Part shown: positions 29,948 to 41,600 of the stretch, one piece after another
Position numbering within the stretch: position 1 is the stretch's first letter
Layout of the letters: every line of letters starts with the position of its first letter
DNA from: Halomonas lysinitropha
GTDB taxonomy: Bacteria > Pseudomonadota > Gammaproteobacteria > Pseudomonadales > Halomonadaceae
Reading direction: 5' to 3'
Length of the DNA stretch: 64,000 bases
Assembly (NCBI RefSeq): GCF_902500215.1
Contig: NZ_CABVOU010000021.1
Span: 1-64,000 of the forward strand
The notes under the pieces: generated by a model
Told to the model about the DNA's origin: nothing
Database searches by the model: none
What the model saw: only the letters and a program-made list of their open reading frames with translations
Translations under genes and position numbers: made by a program

Positions 29948-32383
29948 ATGATCCTCACCCTCAACCAGCTGGAACGGCACCTGTTCAAGGCGGCCGACAT
30001 CCTGCGCGGCCGCATGGATGCCTCGGAGTTCAAGGAGTACATCTTCGGCATGCTCTTCCTGAAGCGCTGCTCGGACGTCTTCGAGCAGCGCCAGGATGAG
30101 GTCCGCGACCAGCTCAGGCAGGCCGGCAAGGGCGACATCGACATCGCCCAGGTGATCGAGATGCCGAGCTGGTACAAGGCGACCTTCTACGTGCCCGAGC
30201 AGGCGCGCTGGCCCTACCTGCTGAAGGAGGCCCACCAGGGCGTCGGTAATGCGCTGAACAAGGCGCTGGCCGGCCTGGAAGAGCACAACCCCAGCCTCAC
30301 CGGGGTGCTGGAGCATATCGACTTCACACGCAAGGTGGGCTCCACCACCCTGCCGGACAAGAAGCTCCGCGACCTGATCGTTCACTTCAGCGAGTACCGC
30401 TTGCGCAACGAGGACTTCGAGTTCCCCGATCTGCTCGGCGCCGCCTACGAGTACCTGATCCGCGACTTCGCCGACTCCGCCGGCAAGAAGGGCGGCGAGT
30501 TCTACACCCCGCGCCCGGTGGTCCGCATGATGGTGCGGCTGATGGACCCCCAGGAGGACCACAGCGTCTACGACCCCTGCATGGGCTCGGGCGGTATGCT
30601 GATCCTCTCCAAGGAGTACCTGGAGGAACAGGGCGGCGACCCGCGCCGGCTCAACCTCTTCGGCCAGGAGACCTCCGGCTCGGTGTGGGCCATCGCCAAG
30701 ATGAACATGCTGCTGCACGGGGTCAGCTCCGCCGACCTGCGCAACGACGACACCCTCACCGACCCGCAGCACGTCGAGGGCGGCGAGCTGGTGCGTTTCG
30801 ACCGCATCCTCACCAATCCGCCGTTCTCCATCGGCTACACGCCGAGCCAGCACTTCCCGGAGCGCTTCCACTACGGCAGCGTGCCGGAGGGTGCCAAGAA
30901 GGCCGACCTGATGTTCCTGCAGCACATGGCCGCCTGCCTCAAGTCCGACGGCCGCCTGGCCACCGTCATGCCCCACGGCGTGCTGTTCCGCGGCGGCGAC
31001 GAGAAGCGCATCCGCGCCGGGCTGCTCGAGGACGACCTGGTCGAGGCGGTGATCGGCCTGGCCCCCAACCTCTTCTACGGCACCGGCATCCCCGCCAGCA
31101 TCCTGGTGCTGCGCGCCAAGGGGGCCAAGCCCGAGGAGCGCCGGGGCCGGGTGCTGTTCATCAACGCCGACCGCGAATACGACGAGGGCCGCGCCCAGAA
31201 CCACCTGCTGCCCGAGCACATCGAGAAGATCGCCAGCACCTATGAGGCCTTCGCCGACGAGCCCGGCTTCGCCCGGGTGGTGCCGCTCATGGAGCTGCGC
31301 GACAACGACTACAACCTCAATATCCGACGCTACGCCGACAACACCCCGCCACCAGAACCCCAGGACGTTCGCGCCCACCTCATGGGCGGCGTGCCGGTGG
31401 CCGAGATCGACGCCAGACGCCTGCTCTTCGACGCCCAGGGCCTCGACCCCATGGCGCTCTTTACGCCCCGCAGCTCTGGTGAAAAGCCTGATCCCGACTA
31501 CGTGGACTTCACCGAGCACCTGGCCGAGAAGCGCGACCTCAAGCCCGCCATCGAGGCCGATGCCAGCCTGCGGCAGAAGGAAGCCAGTGTGATGGCCGCC
31601 TTCGAGGCCTGGTGGGCCGAGCACGGCGCCAGCATCACCGGCCTCTCCGGCAACGGCGGCCGCCTCACCCGGCTGCGCGATGAGTTGCTGGGTAGCTTTA
31701 CCGCGGCGCTGGAACCTACCGCCATGCTCGACCGTTTCGCGGTACGCGGCATCATCGCGGGCTTCTGGTTCGACAACAAGAACGAATTCCGCACCCTGCA
31801 GGCCCGCGGCTGCCTGGGCGTGGTGGACGCCTGGCGCACCAGCATCGTGAGCCTCCTGGAGGACGAGCAGAGCAAGGCCAACCCGCTGGACCACCGCCTG
31901 GTCCACTTCCTGCTCGAGGACTACGTCGCCGAGCTCGAGGAGCTCGCCGCCCGCAAGGCGGAGCTGGACGCCCAGATCAAGGCCGCCGAGGCCAAGCCGG
32001 AGGCCGACGACACTGAAGAAGCCGAATCCGATAACGGCGAGGACGACGATGCCCCGACGCCGGAGCAGATCAAGGCCTGGAAGAGCCAGCGCACTCAGGT
32101 GAAGAAGCAACACGCCGCCAAGCGCAACAGCTTCGAGCAGCACCTGAACCAGGCCGTGGACGCCTTAGACGAGCCCGCCGCAGCCGAGCTGGTCAACACC
32201 ATCCTGCATAACGACCTCAAGGGCATCCTCGAGCGCTATATCCGCCAGCAGCGCCAGCAGGTGATCGCCACCTTCGAGATCTGGTGGGACAAGTACGGAG
32301 TGACGCTGGCCGACATCGAGGCTGAGCGCGACGCCGCCGCCAGGGAGCTGCAGCAGTATCTGGAGGGGCTGGGGTATGTCTAA
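29948..32383 (+). CDS. hsdM: Type I restriction-modification system methyltransferase subunit
   Basis: 811 residues. An N-terminal HsdM helical domain ([39 protein letters not shown]), SAM-binding [10 protein letters not shown] and the adenine methylase motif NPPF (about residue 290, [15 protein letters not shown]). The C-terminal 300 residues form a long helical/charged extension with an acidic stretch, as in the larger HsdM proteins. It pairs with HsdS to methylate adenine and with HsdR to cut. The stop overlaps hsdS by 8 bases. Confidence 0.95.
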   Translation: MILTLNQLERHLFKAADILRGRMDASEFKEYIFGMLFLKRCSDVFEQRQDEVRDQLRQAGKGDIDIAQVIEMPSWYKATFYVPEQARWPYLLKEAHQGVGNALNKALAGLEEHNPSLTGVLEHIDFTRKVGSTTLPDKKLRDLIVHFSEYRLRNEDFEFPDLLGAAYEYLIRDFADSAGKKGGEFYTPRPVVRMMVRLMDPQEDHSVYDPCMGSGGMLILSKEYLEEQGGDPRRLNLFGQETSGSVWAIAKMNMLLHGVSSADLRNDDTLTDPQHVEGGELVRFDRILTNPPFSIGYTPSQHFPERFHYGSVPEGAKKADLMFLQHMAACLKSDGRLATVMPHGVLFRGGDEKRIRAGLLEDDLVEAVIGLAPNLFYGTGIPASILVLRAKGAKPEERRGRVLFINADREYDEGRAQNHLLPEHIEKIASTYEAFADEPGFARVVPLMELRDNDYNLNIRRYADNTPPPEPQDVRAHLMGGVPVAEIDARRLLFDAQGLDPMALFTPRSSGEKPDPDYVDFTEHLAEKRDLKPAIEADASLRQKEASVMAAFEAWWAEHGASITGLSGNGGRLTRLRDELLGSFTAALEPTAMLDRFAVRGIIAGFWFDNKNEFRTLQARGCLGVVDAWRTSIVSLLEDEQSKANPLDHRLVHFLLEDYVAELEELAARKAELDAQIKAAEAKPEADDTEEAESDNGEDDDAPTPEQIKAWKSQRTQVKKQHAAKRNSFEQHLNQAVDALDEPAAAELVNTILHNDLKGILERYIRQQRQQVIATFEIWWDKYGVTLADIEAERDAAARELQQYLEGLGYV

Positions 32384-33701
32384 CTATCCAGAACTTCTAG
32401 CTTTGGAGTGCATGGTATCAGACCTCAGAGATGGGACACATGGCACCCATGAAAGGACCGAGTCAGGCGTGCCTTTCCTCAGCGCGAAAAACATCACTGA
32501 TTCGGGCTTTGTGACGTGGAACGAGGATGACGACAAGATTACCGAAAGAGACTACCAGGCACTCAACTCCAGCTTCACATTAAAGTCTGGAGACCTATTG
32601 CTGACGATAGTTGGCAGCCTAGGCCGAAGGGCGATTTTTTTTGGTGAAAAGGTAACCTTCCAACGCAGCGTTGCTTATATAAGACCTAGAAAAGAGAAGG
32701 TTTTCCCGAAATATCTATTCTATGCTGTTGGGCATGAAAGTTTTCGGAGAGCGATGATTCAGAGGAGTAATGCCACTGCGCAAGCTGGCCTCTATTTAGG
32801 TGAGCTCGCCAAGATTAATGTGGGATGGTTTCCCATCAATGAGCAGCGGCTCATCGCCCACATCCTCGACACCCTCGACACCCAGATCCAGAAGACCGAT
32901 GCGCTGATCGCCAAGCTGGAGAAGGTCAAGGAGGGCTTGCTCCACGATCTGCTGACCCGCGGCATCGGCGAGAACGGCCAGCTCCGTCCCAACTCCGAAC
33001 AGGCGCCGGAGCTCTATAAGGAGTCGCCGCTGGGGTTGATTCCAAAACCTTGGAATACTGCAAAGCTGTCAGAGCTGATACTCGAGCACAACTCAGGCCT
33101 ATACACACCAAAATCAAATTATGGGCGCGGCACCCCTATGCTCGGCGTCTCTTCACTTTACGCAATGGACGTACTTCAAAATCAAGAGCTTCGACGGGCG
33201 CCTATACCCAACAGCATGCTGGATAAGTACATCCTCAACGAAGGGGATATTGTATATGGAGAATCGTCGCTCGTACTTAATGGAATAGCCAAAACCGTGG
33301 TTGTTGGTGAGCTCGGAGAAGGTAAAGGTTTTGAGTGGCACACAAGAAGGATCCGTGTTGACAAAAGCACAGCGCACCCTGGTTTTATTTCAGCTCAACT
33401 CAGCCATTTTCAGTCCGTTAGAAATAAGATCATGTCCGTGGCTACTCAAACAGCACTTACCGGAATGACAACAAAGGATTTTTTCTCGGTCAGCGTTGTT
33501 CTTCCGAATATAAATGAGCAAAAAATAATATTCAGGAGGCTAGGGCAACTTGACGAAAGGATTGAAAAAGAAAGTTCAAAACTGACAAAGCTGAAATCTC
33601 TAAAAAAAGGGCTCATGGACGACCTCCTTACCGGCCGCGTCCGCGTCACCCCGCTGCTCGACCAGGCCCAAACCCAAGCTCAGCCCACCACCCCGGCATA
33701 G
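32376..33701 (+). CDS. hsdS: Type I restriction-modification specificity subunit
   Basis: 441 residues with two target-recognition domains, each followed by a helical spacer: [26 protein letters not shown] (about 165-195) and [27 protein letters not shown] (about 390-420). The target-recognition segments are distinctly AT-richer than hsdM and hsdR, as expected of exchanged DNA-binding modules. A split target sequence is implied but cannot be read from the gene. Confidence 0.93.
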   Translation: MSNYPELLALECMVSDLRDGTHGTHERTESGVPFLSAKNITDSGFVTWNEDDDKITERDYQALNSSFTLKSGDLLLTIVGSLGRRAIFFGEKVTFQRSVAYIRPRKEKVFPKYLFYAVGHESFRRAMIQRSNATAQAGLYLGELAKINVGWFPINEQRLIAHILDTLDTQIQKTDALIAKLEKVKEGLLHDLLTRGIGENGQLRPNSEQAPELYKESPLGLIPKPWNTAKLSELILEHNSGLYTPKSNYGRGTPMLGVSSLYAMDVLQNQELRRAPIPNSMLDKYILNEGDIVYGESSLVLNGIAKTVVVGELGEGKGFEWHTRRIRVDKSTAHPGFISAQLSHFQSVRNKIMSVATQTALTGMTTKDFFSVSVVLPNINEQKIIFRRLGQLDERIEKESSKLTKLKSLKKGLMDDLLTGRVRVTPLLDQAQTQAQPTTPA

Positions 33702-33747
33702 ACCGGGGCACCCACAACAACCGGACCACATCGCACAGGGAACCGCC

Positions 33748-35559
33748 ATGACCACCTTCGACAGTACCAAGCGCTCGCTGCCCGAGCTGCTCAAGGACAT
33801 CACCACCGGCAAGATCCAGCTCCCCGACTTCCAGCGCGGCTGGGTGTGGGACGATGACCACGTCCAGAGCCTGCTGGTCAGCATCGCCCGCTCCTTCCCC
33901 GTGGGGGCGGTGATGCTGATGGAGACTGGCGGCGAGGTACGCTTCGAGACCCGCCCGGTGGAAGGTATCGACCCGGGCAGCGTGACCAAGGACCCGGACC
34001 AGTTGATTCTCGACGGCCAGCAGCGCCTCACCAGCCTGACCCAGGCCGTCGGCCTGACCTCCCCGGTGGACACCCGCACCGCCAAGGGCAAGGACATCAA
34101 GCGCCACTACTACTTCGACATCCGTACCGCCCTGGAAGGTGAGGACCGGCTGGAAGATGCCATAGTGGCGGTGGACGAGACCCGCCAGAAGCGCAGCGAT
34201 TTCGGTCGCAAGGTGGACCTGGACCTCTCCACCCGCCAACTGGAATGCGAGCTACTCCACTTCCCCTGCGACAAGCTGCTGTCACCCAATGAATGGGCAA
34301 GCGACCTGTTCAAGTTCAACCAGGAGGAGATCGGTACCTACTTCGAGTTCCAGGAAAAGGTCCTCAGCGCCTTCTCCGCCTACCAGTTGCCGGTCATCGA
34401 GCTCAAGAAAGAGACCTCCAAGGAGGCCGTCTGCCTGGTGTTCGAGAAGGTCAATACCGGCGGCGTGCAGCTATCGGTCTTCGAACTGATCACCGCCAGC
34501 TACGCCGCTGAGGGCTACAATCTGCGCGACGACTGGTTCGGTTCCGACATTCGCAAGGTCCCCTCGCGCAAGGCCCGTTTCGAGGAGCACGAACTGCTCA
34601 GGGACGTGCAGAGCACCGACCTGCTCCAGGCCATCACCCTGTTGCACACCCGGGAGCGCAAGCTACAGGACATCCAGGAGGGCAAGACGGGCAAGCAGGT
34701 GCGTCCAGTCAGCGCCAAGCGTGCCTCGGTGCTGGACCTGCCGCTCTCCTCCTACCAGCGCTGGGCCGATGAGGTCGAGAAGGGCTTTGTCGAGGCGGCC
34801 CGCTTCCTGCTCCGGGAGTGCTTCTACAGCCGCCGCGAGCTGCCCTACGCCACCCAGGTGGTGCCCCTAGCCGCGATCATGACCCTGCTGGGCAATCGCT
34901 GGCGCGAGCCGCGTATCCACCAGAAGCTATCCCGCTGGTACTGGAGCGGCGTACTGGGTGAGCTCTATGGTGGCGCCGTGGAGACCCGGATCGCCCTGGA
35001 CCTGGAAGAACTGATGAACTGGTTCGAGAACGACGTCGAGGTGCCGCGTACCGTGACCGATGCCTCCTTCGACCCGACCCGTCTGGAATCCCTGCGTAGC
35101 CGCCTCAGCGCCGCCTACAAGGGCATCAATGTGCTGATCCTGCGTGAGGGCGCCGAGGACTTCTTTTGGAAGGGCGACATCCAAGAGCTGGACAACCAGG
35201 GCGTCGAGCTGGACATCCACCACATCTTTCCTCGCGCCTGGTGCGACCAGCGGGGTATTCCGCCCCGGGTCTACGACGCCATCATCAACAAGACGCCGAT
35301 CTCCTATAAGGCCAACCGCATGATCGGCGGCGACGCACCTTCCCAGTACCTGGCACGCCTGCAGGGCCACGAGCAGGTCCAACTCGGTGACGAGGCGATG
35401 AACGCCATCCTCGAGGGCCACCGCATCCCCACCGAGGCCCTGCGCGCCGACGACTTCGATGCCTTCTACCAGCAGCGCAAGCGCCGCCTGCTCGAGATCA
35501 TCGAGAAGGCCATGGGCAAGAAGCCGCTGGTGGGTTCGGATGAAGGGATTGACGACTGA
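33748..35559 (+). CDS. DUF262/DUF1524 GmrSD-like protein
   Basis: 603 residues. The DUF262 domain has LPELLKDITTGKIQLPDFQRGWVW and LDGQQRLTSL (the conserved DGQQR). The C-terminal DUF1524-like HNH nuclease motif is LDIHHIFPRAW with a downstream ISYKANRMIGG. The pairing is that of GmrSD-type modification-dependent nucleases, in which DUF262 hydrolyses nucleotide and HNH cuts DNA. Such proteins are often embedded between hsdS and hsdR in type I loci. It may target modified phage DNA; this is inferred from family. Confidence 0.85.
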   Translation: MTTFDSTKRSLPELLKDITTGKIQLPDFQRGWVWDDDHVQSLLVSIARSFPVGAVMLMETGGEVRFETRPVEGIDPGSVTKDPDQLILDGQQRLTSLTQAVGLTSPVDTRTAKGKDIKRHYYFDIRTALEGEDRLEDAIVAVDETRQKRSDFGRKVDLDLSTRQLECELLHFPCDKLLSPNEWASDLFKFNQEEIGTYFEFQEKVLSAFSAYQLPVIELKKETSKEAVCLVFEKVNTGGVQLSVFELITASYAAEGYNLRDDWFGSDIRKVPSRKARFEEHELLRDVQSTDLLQAITLLHTRERKLQDIQEGKTGKQVRPVSAKRASVLDLPLSSYQRWADEVEKGFVEAARFLLRECFYSRRELPYATQVVPLAAIMTLLGNRWREPRIHQKLSRWYWSGVLGELYGGAVETRIALDLEELMNWFENDVEVPRTVTDASFDPTRLESLRSRLSAAYKGINVLILREGAEDFFWKGDIQELDNQGVELDIHHIFPRAWCDQRGIPPRVYDAIINKTPISYKANRMIGGDAPSQYLARLQGHEQVQLGDEAMNAILEGHRIPTEALRADDFDAFYQQRKRRLLEIIEKAMGKKPLVGSDEGIDD

Positions 35560-35562
35560 ACC

Positions 35563-36219
35563 ATGGCCATTGACCTGTCACGCAGCCTCAATCCCGACAA
35601 GGCGCTGATCTTTCGCATCACGCACCGCGCCAATCTGCCGTGGCTGCTGGAACATGGGCTCACCTGTCGTTCGGCTGCGGAACAGGACCCTGAGTTCATC
35701 ACCATCGGTAAGCCGGAGCTGATCGAAAAGCGGACGAGGCGGGCGGTGCCGGTCCCGCCGGGTGGCGTCCTCAGCGACTACATACCGTTCTACTTCACAC
35801 CAGCGTCGATGATGCTCTACAACATCGTGACTGGCCATGGGGTGCCCCGACAGAACCGTGGGGACATTATCGTGCTGGTGACCTCGCTTCCTCACCTACG
35901 ACAGCTCGGCCTCCCCTTCCTGTTCAGCGATCGGCATGCCTACCTGGCCAACGCCGAGTTCAGCAACCGGCTGGAGGATTTAGCGGAGTTCGTGCCCTGG
36001 CGGCTCCTACAGTCCAAGGACTTCAAGCGTGACCTCGAGAACCCCGACAAGACGGACCGCTATCAGGCCGAGGCGCTGATCCATCGTCATCTGCCGGTCT
36101 CGGCACTACTGGGAATCGGCACGTATACTGACGAGATGCGATCCGCCGTCGAAGTACAGGTGGCGGCACACCAGCTTCCGTTGAAGGTGGTGACACGACC
36201 CAACTGGTTTTTCCCATGA
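35563..36219 (+). CDS. darT: DarT-type ssDNA ADP-ribosyltransferase toxin
   Basis: 218 residues of the DUF4433/DarT family: [20 protein letters not shown] (substrate-loop region), [17 protein letters not shown], and [13 protein letters not shown] with the catalytic Glu near residue 170. DarT transfers ADP-ribose to thymine in single-stranded DNA and blocks phage replication. The start lies four bases past the DUF262 stop, and its stop overlaps darG as ATGA, so toxin and antitoxin are co-translated. Confidence 0.92.
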   Translation: MAIDLSRSLNPDKALIFRITHRANLPWLLEHGLTCRSAAEQDPEFITIGKPELIEKRTRRAVPVPPGGVLSDYIPFYFTPASMMLYNIVTGHGVPRQNRGDIIVLVTSLPHLRQLGLPFLFSDRHAYLANAEFSNRLEDLAEFVPWRLLQSKDFKRDLENPDKTDRYQAEALIHRHLPVSALLGIGTYTDEMRSAVEVQVAAHQLPLKVVTRPNWFFP

Positions 36220-37310
36220 TTGAATACACCCGTGGCAACCTCCTCGAGGCCGACGTCGAGGCACTGGTCAACACCGTCAACACCGTCGGTGTGATGGGCA
36301 AGGGCATCGCCCTGATGTTCAAGGAGGCCTTCCCCGAGAACTTCGCCGCCTACGAGGCCGCCTGCAAGGGGCAGGAGGTGGTGACCGGCCGCATGTTCGT
36401 CACCGAGCATGATGCCCTGCTGGGGCCACGCTGGATCATCAACTTCCCTACCAAGCAGCACTGGCGAGCCAGGACGCGGTTGGAGTGGATCGAGACCGGG
36501 CTGGAGGACCTCAAGCGGGTGATCCGTAAGCGGGGTATTCGCTCCATCGCCCTCCCACCGCTGGGATGCGGCAATGGGGGACTCGACTGGGACCAGGTGC
36601 GCCCGCGTATCGAGGCCGCGCTAGGTGAGCTGGATAATGTTCAAGTGCTGGTCTTCGAGCCCACCGCCGAGTATCAGAATGTCGCCAAGCGCTCAGGCGT
36701 CGAGAAGCTGACGCCGGCGCGGGCGCTGATTGCCGAGCTGGTGCGCCGTTACTGGGTGCTGGGCATCGAGTGCTCGTTGCTGGAGGTCCAGAAGCTCGCC
36801 TGGCTGATGGAGCGACGTATCGTCGCCCATGGCCTCGATAACCCCCTCAACCTGCAGTTCCAGCCCCACCGCTATGGCCCCTATTCCGACAGGCTGCGGC
36901 ACTTGCTCAACGGCCTGGATGGCAGTTACCTGCATAGCGAGAAGCGCATCAATGACGCCACCCCCGATGAGGTGGTGTGGTTCGATGAATCATGCCGAGA
37001 GCGCGTCACTGCCTATCTGCGAAGCGCCGAGGCCCTCCCCTATGCCGAGGCACTCGAGGAGGTAGATGACCTCATAGACGGCTTCCAGTCGCCACTAGGC
37101 ATGGAAGCACTGGCCACCCTCGACTGGCTGATCAGCCAGCAGCAAGTCGAACCGACCGTCGAGGCCATCAAGGAAGGGTTGCGACATTGGCCCGATGATG
37201 TGGCTGGCCAGCGCAAGCTGCGACTCTTCTCGGATCGCCTGATCGCGCTGGCGCTGGAGCGGCTAACGAGTGGTTCTGATATTCAGGCACCATTGATCGC
37301 CGAGTCGTAG
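36216..37310 (+). CDS. darG: DarG-type macrodomain antitoxin (DNA ADP-ribosylglycohydrolase)
   Basis: 364 residues. N-terminal macrodomain (1-150): [40 protein letters not shown] with Lys79 in the position of the catalytic Lys of Thermus DarG, and [14 protein letters not shown]. The C-terminal domain (about 165-360; [26 protein letters not shown]) is the DUF4065-like half known to bind and inhibit DarT. It reverses thymidine ADP-ribosylation. Full length. Confidence 0.93.
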   Translation: MIEYTRGNLLEADVEALVNTVNTVGVMGKGIALMFKEAFPENFAAYEAACKGQEVVTGRMFVTEHDALLGPRWIINFPTKQHWRARTRLEWIETGLEDLKRVIRKRGIRSIALPPLGCGNGGLDWDQVRPRIEAALGELDNVQVLVFEPTAEYQNVAKRSGVEKLTPARALIAELVRRYWVLGIECSLLEVQKLAWLMERRIVAHGLDNPLNLQFQPHRYGPYSDRLRHLLNGLDGSYLHSEKRINDATPDEVVWFDESCRERVTAYLRSAEALPYAEALEEVDDLIDGFQSPLGMEALATLDWLISQQQVEPTVEAIKEGLRHWPDDVAGQRKLRLFSDRLIALALERLTSGSDIQAPLIAES

Positions 37311-37350
37311 GGCGACATTACAACGGGCCTCGAACGGATGGGAGGTGGGT

Positions 37351-38574
37351 GTGGAGGAAGGGACACCGATCACGCATATCGATCGCGAACGGCTATATGA
37401 AAAGGTGTGGTCATCGCCCATGAGCCATCTCGCTCGCGAGTATGGTGTGGCGAGCCAAAGGCTGAAGGATTTGTGTGTTCAAGCCAAAATACCCACTCCC
37501 CCCGCGGGGCACTGGACGCGGGTGGCGGCAGGAAAATCGGTGATTCGGCCGCCGCTTCCCGAAGCGGCCAGAGATGCCAGTATCGTAATCATTGCGCCTT
37601 CCCCATCTTGCAACAAGACATCATCTCAACCGGCTAGGGTGGAGGCGGATGGCCGGAAGGCTAAGTCTGCAACGAAATCGATTCCTGGGCCCAAGCAGAA
37701 GTCGTCCGCCAAGTCAGCGCCCTACTTGAGCGTGCCGACTCAGTTGAGAAATCCGCATCGCATCATCGCCGCCTGGCTGGAAGAACATCAGCGAAGCCGG
37801 GAAAACGCCCGAAGAAGCACCCTGCCCGGTTTGGCGCCGACTCCTTTTACCTCGGTGGATCGCCGCCGGCAGCGGATTCTCGATACCCTTTTCAAGGCCA
37901 TCGAGAAAGCGGGCGGTAAAGCGATAGAGGAAGACCGCAAGAAGTTGGCTATCGAGCTTGAAGGGGAGGCGATTCCCATCCAGCTGCGTGAGAAGAACAG
38001 GCAGATTCGTCGCTCCTTGACGGAAGATGAGAAGCGCTGGAGCTGGAATGCCGGTAAAGACTGGAAGCTTGAACTACAGCCGACCGGAAAGCTGGTCTTC
38101 GAGATCAAGCGCTATTTGCCCAGAGACTTCAGGCAGGACTGGCTGGAAACGGATGAGGTGACGCTGGAAGCGTGTCTCCCGGAAATTTTCAATACGCTGA
38201 CGCGGGCCGCGCCGCTCCTGGCGCTCGAAACCCAGAAGCGGCGGGAAAGGGAGCGACTCGCCAGAATTGCCGAACATGAACGCTATCTTGCTGAGCAGGC
38301 GCGCAAACGCGACGACAACCAGTGGCAACGGTTTCTTGAAGTCGCGGACAACTGGCAGCGCCATGAACGTGCCCGACATTTTTTGCAGGCCCTGAAGCAG
38401 CTCGATCTCGATCCGGACATCATGATCGGAGAGAGATCCTTGGGTGAATGGCTGGTGTGGGTCGAGCGCAGACTGACAACCGGCAATCCGCTGAATCAGG
38501 GTATCGACACCCTGTTTGCCGACATTGAGAAAGTCACCAACTACACCTACTCACAGCAACACAAGCACTGGTAG
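37351..38574 (+). CDS. Uncharacterised HTH/coiled-coil protein inside the type I locus
   Basis: 407 residues, not recognised as a named family. GTG at 37351 is preferred because GGAGGT lies four bases upstream. Residues about 8-60 (RERLYEKVWSSPMSHLAREYGVASQRLKDLC) look like a helix-turn-helix ending in IPTPPAGHW. A Lys/Ser/Pro-rich linker follows (70-130), then a mixed domain (WSWNAGKDWKLELQPTGKLVFEIKRYLP) and a charged helix of about 60 residues (ALETQKRRERERLARIAEHERYLAEQ). Base composition is lower in GC than hsdM or hsdR. Placed between darG and hsdR; it could be a regulator or defence component. Confidence 0.7.
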   Translation: MEEGTPITHIDRERLYEKVWSSPMSHLAREYGVASQRLKDLCVQAKIPTPPAGHWTRVAAGKSVIRPPLPEAARDASIVIIAPSPSCNKTSSQPARVEADGRKAKSATKSIPGPKQKSSAKSAPYLSVPTQLRNPHRIIAAWLEEHQRSRENARRSTLPGLAPTPFTSVDRRRQRILDTLFKAIEKAGGKAIEEDRKKLAIELEGEAIPIQLREKNRQIRRSLTEDEKRWSWNAGKDWKLELQPTGKLVFEIKRYLPRDFRQDWLETDEVTLEACLPEIFNTLTRAAPLLALETQKRRERERLARIAEHERYLAEQARKRDDNQWQRFLEVADNWQRHERARHFLQALKQLDLDPDIMIGERSLGEWLVWVERRLTTGNPLNQGIDTLFADIEKVTNYTYSQQHKHW

Positions 38575-38647
38575 CGCTCTTTCAAGCTCCACAGCATATT
38601 GTATTCATTAGCTTTACAGTTCACTCATCGCGCTTTGGAGTCACGGC

Positions 38648-41600
38648 ATGGCAGGTCCCGAGTACACGGACGTCGAGAAGCCCTTCATCGACCAGCTGAT
38701 GGGTCAGGGCTGGGAGTTCTTGACCGGTTCGGTGGACGACCCCGCCGTGACCCACCGCGAGAGCTTCGCCCAGGTGGTGATGGAGCCCGTGCTGCGCGAG
38801 CGGCTGTGCCAGATCAATCTGCGCGACGGCCAGCCCTGGCTCGATGAGGCCCGCCTCGACCAGGCGGTCGCGGCCATCACTCGGCTGCCGGCCAGCAAGG
38901 TGCTGGAGGCCAACAAGCAGGCCACCGAGCTGCTAGTGAACGGCCTGCCGGTAGAGGGGCTCGAGGGCTGGGACGGCGGCCGCGGGCAGGTCTTGCGCTA
39001 TATCGACTGGAACGAGCCTACCAACAACGTCTTCACCGTGGTCAACCAGTTCAAGGTGAAGTGCCCACCCGGCCATGACTCGGCCAAGGGGCACGTGATC
39101 CCCGACCTGGTGCTGCTCGTCAACGGCATCCCGCTGGTGGTGGTAGAGTGCAAGAGCCGCACCGTGCCCGAGGGGCTCAGTCAGGCGGTGGACCAGCTGC
39201 GCCGCTACCACGACCAGCGCTTTCTGGAGAACGAGGTCGAGGAGCACGAGGGGGCGCCGGCGCTGTTCTCTACCAGCCAATTCCTGGTGGCCAGCAACTT
39301 CGACGAGGCGCGGGTGGGCACCATCGGCGCCCGCTTCGCCCACTACCTGAGCTGGAAGACGGTAGCGCCGCTGCGCGAGGCGGAGGTGGCCATCGATCTC
39401 GACGTGGCGGATCTGTCCGCCCAACAGCGCCTGGTCGCCGGCATGCTCACCCGGGCCAACCTGCTCGACATCGTGCGCCACTACACCCTGTTCATGAATA
39501 TCGGCGGCCAGGAGATCAAGCTGGTCTGCCGCTACCAGCAGTTCCGCGGCGTGACCCGGGCCGTCGAGCGGCTGAAGCACGGCAAGACGCGCCGCGAGGA
39601 CGGCGAGAGCGATCGCCGTGGCGGCATCATCTGGCACACCCAGGGCAGCGGCAAGAGCCTCTCGATGGTGTTCTTGGTGCGCAAGCTACGCACCGACCCG
39701 GCCCTGCGCCGCTTCAAGGTGGTGGTGATCACCGACCGCAAGGACCTGCAGGCCCAGCTCTCCGCCACCGCCGAGCTCACCGGCGAGAGCGTTGAGAAGG
39801 CCGGCAACACCGCGCAGCTCAAGAAGCTGCTGGCCCGCGACGGTCCCGGTCTGGTGTTCGGTACCATCCAGAAGTACCGCGATCCGGATGCCGAGGGCGA
39901 GAGCGAGAGCGAGGCAGAACCGGAAACGCACGATACTGGCGCCAGCGGCGGGCTGGACAGCGGCCGCCGCGATGCCGCCGAGACCCCCAAGAAGCCGACC
40001 CTGAGCGAGCCCTTCGAGGTACTCAACACCAGCGAAGACATTCTGATCCTGGTGGACGAGGCCCACCGCACCCAGGCCGGCGACCTGCACGCCAACATGA
40101 TGCGCGCCCTGCCCAACGCCGCCCGCATCGGCTTCACCGGCACGCCCATCATCATGGGCGACAAGAAGCGCACCCACGACATCTTCGGCGACTACATCGA
40201 CCGCTACACCATCAAGGAGGCCGAGCAGGACGGCGCCACGGTGCCGATCCTCTACGAGGGGCGCACCGCCAAGGGGGCGATCAAGGACGGCGCCAGCCTC
40301 GATGGCCTGTTCGAGGACCTGTTCCGCGATCACAGCAAGGAGGAGCTGGAGGCGATCAAGAAGAAGTACGCCACCAAGGGGCAGATCTTCGAGGCGCCAC
40401 AGCTGATCCAGGAGAAGGCCCAGGACATCCTGCGCCACTACGTCACCCATATCCTGCCCAACGGCTACAAGGCGCAGCTGGTGGCCTACAGCCGCCGTGC
40501 GGCGCTGCGCTACTTCGAGGCTCTCGAGCAGGCCAAGGTCGAGCTGCTGGAGGAGGCCATGGCGCTCTCTCCCGAGGACAAGGCCCTCGATGACACTCAG
40601 CTGCTAATCCGACCGCTGCGGGTCAAGGCGGCCATCCAGGCCTGGCGCTATCGCCACGTGCTGCGCGAGCTGGAGTTCGCGGTGGTGTTCAGCAGCGGCA
40701 ACAACGACGATTCTGCCTGGGCCAGGTGGAGCGATCGTGCCGCCGTCGAGAACCACATAAAGCGCTTCAAGAAGCCACTGCCGCCACTGGGTGGGGTGAC
40801 CCCCAAGGACCCCGCCAAGCACGACCCGCTGGCTTTCCTGATCGTCAAGAGCATGCTGCTCACCGGCTTCGACGCTCCCATCGAGGGGGTGATGTACCTC
40901 GACCGCTCGCTGCGCGAGGCGGAGCTGCTGCAGGCCATTGCGCGGGTCAACCGCACCGGCCACGGCAAGAGCCACGGCATCGTGGTGGACTACTTCGGCG
41001 TGGCCAACCACCTTAAGGAGGCGCTGGCCGCCTACAGCGAGGAGGACATCGAGGGCGCCCTGCAGAGCCTCAAGGACGAGATCCCGCTGCTGCGCGACCG
41101 TCACCTTCGGGTCATCGACGTGCTGCGCACCAAGGGCGTGGACGACCTGGACGACGCCGAGGAGGCGGTGCAGGCGCTGGCCGATGAACGGGTGCGCGCC
41201 GAGTTCATGGTCAAGCTCAAGGAGTTCAACCGCGGCCTGGACGACGTGCTGCCGCGCCCCGAGGGGCTGGAGTTCGTCAACGACGCCAAGCGGCTCGCCT
41301 ATATCCACGCGCTGGCGCGCAACCGCTACAAGGACACCCCGGAGCTGGGTCGCGACATCGGCAACAAGGTGCGCAAGCTGATCGACGACTACGTAATCTC
41401 GCTCGGCATCGACCCGCGCATCCCGCCGGTGCAGCTCACCGATGCCGAGTTCGACGACCATATCGGCCGCCAGGTGGGCGACCGCGCCAAGGCCTCGGAG
41501 ATGGAGCACGCGGTGCGCTCCCACGTGCGCAAGCACCTGGACGAGGACCCGGTGAAGTACGGCCGCTTGAGCGAGCGCCTGGAGGAGCTCCTCGACCAGC

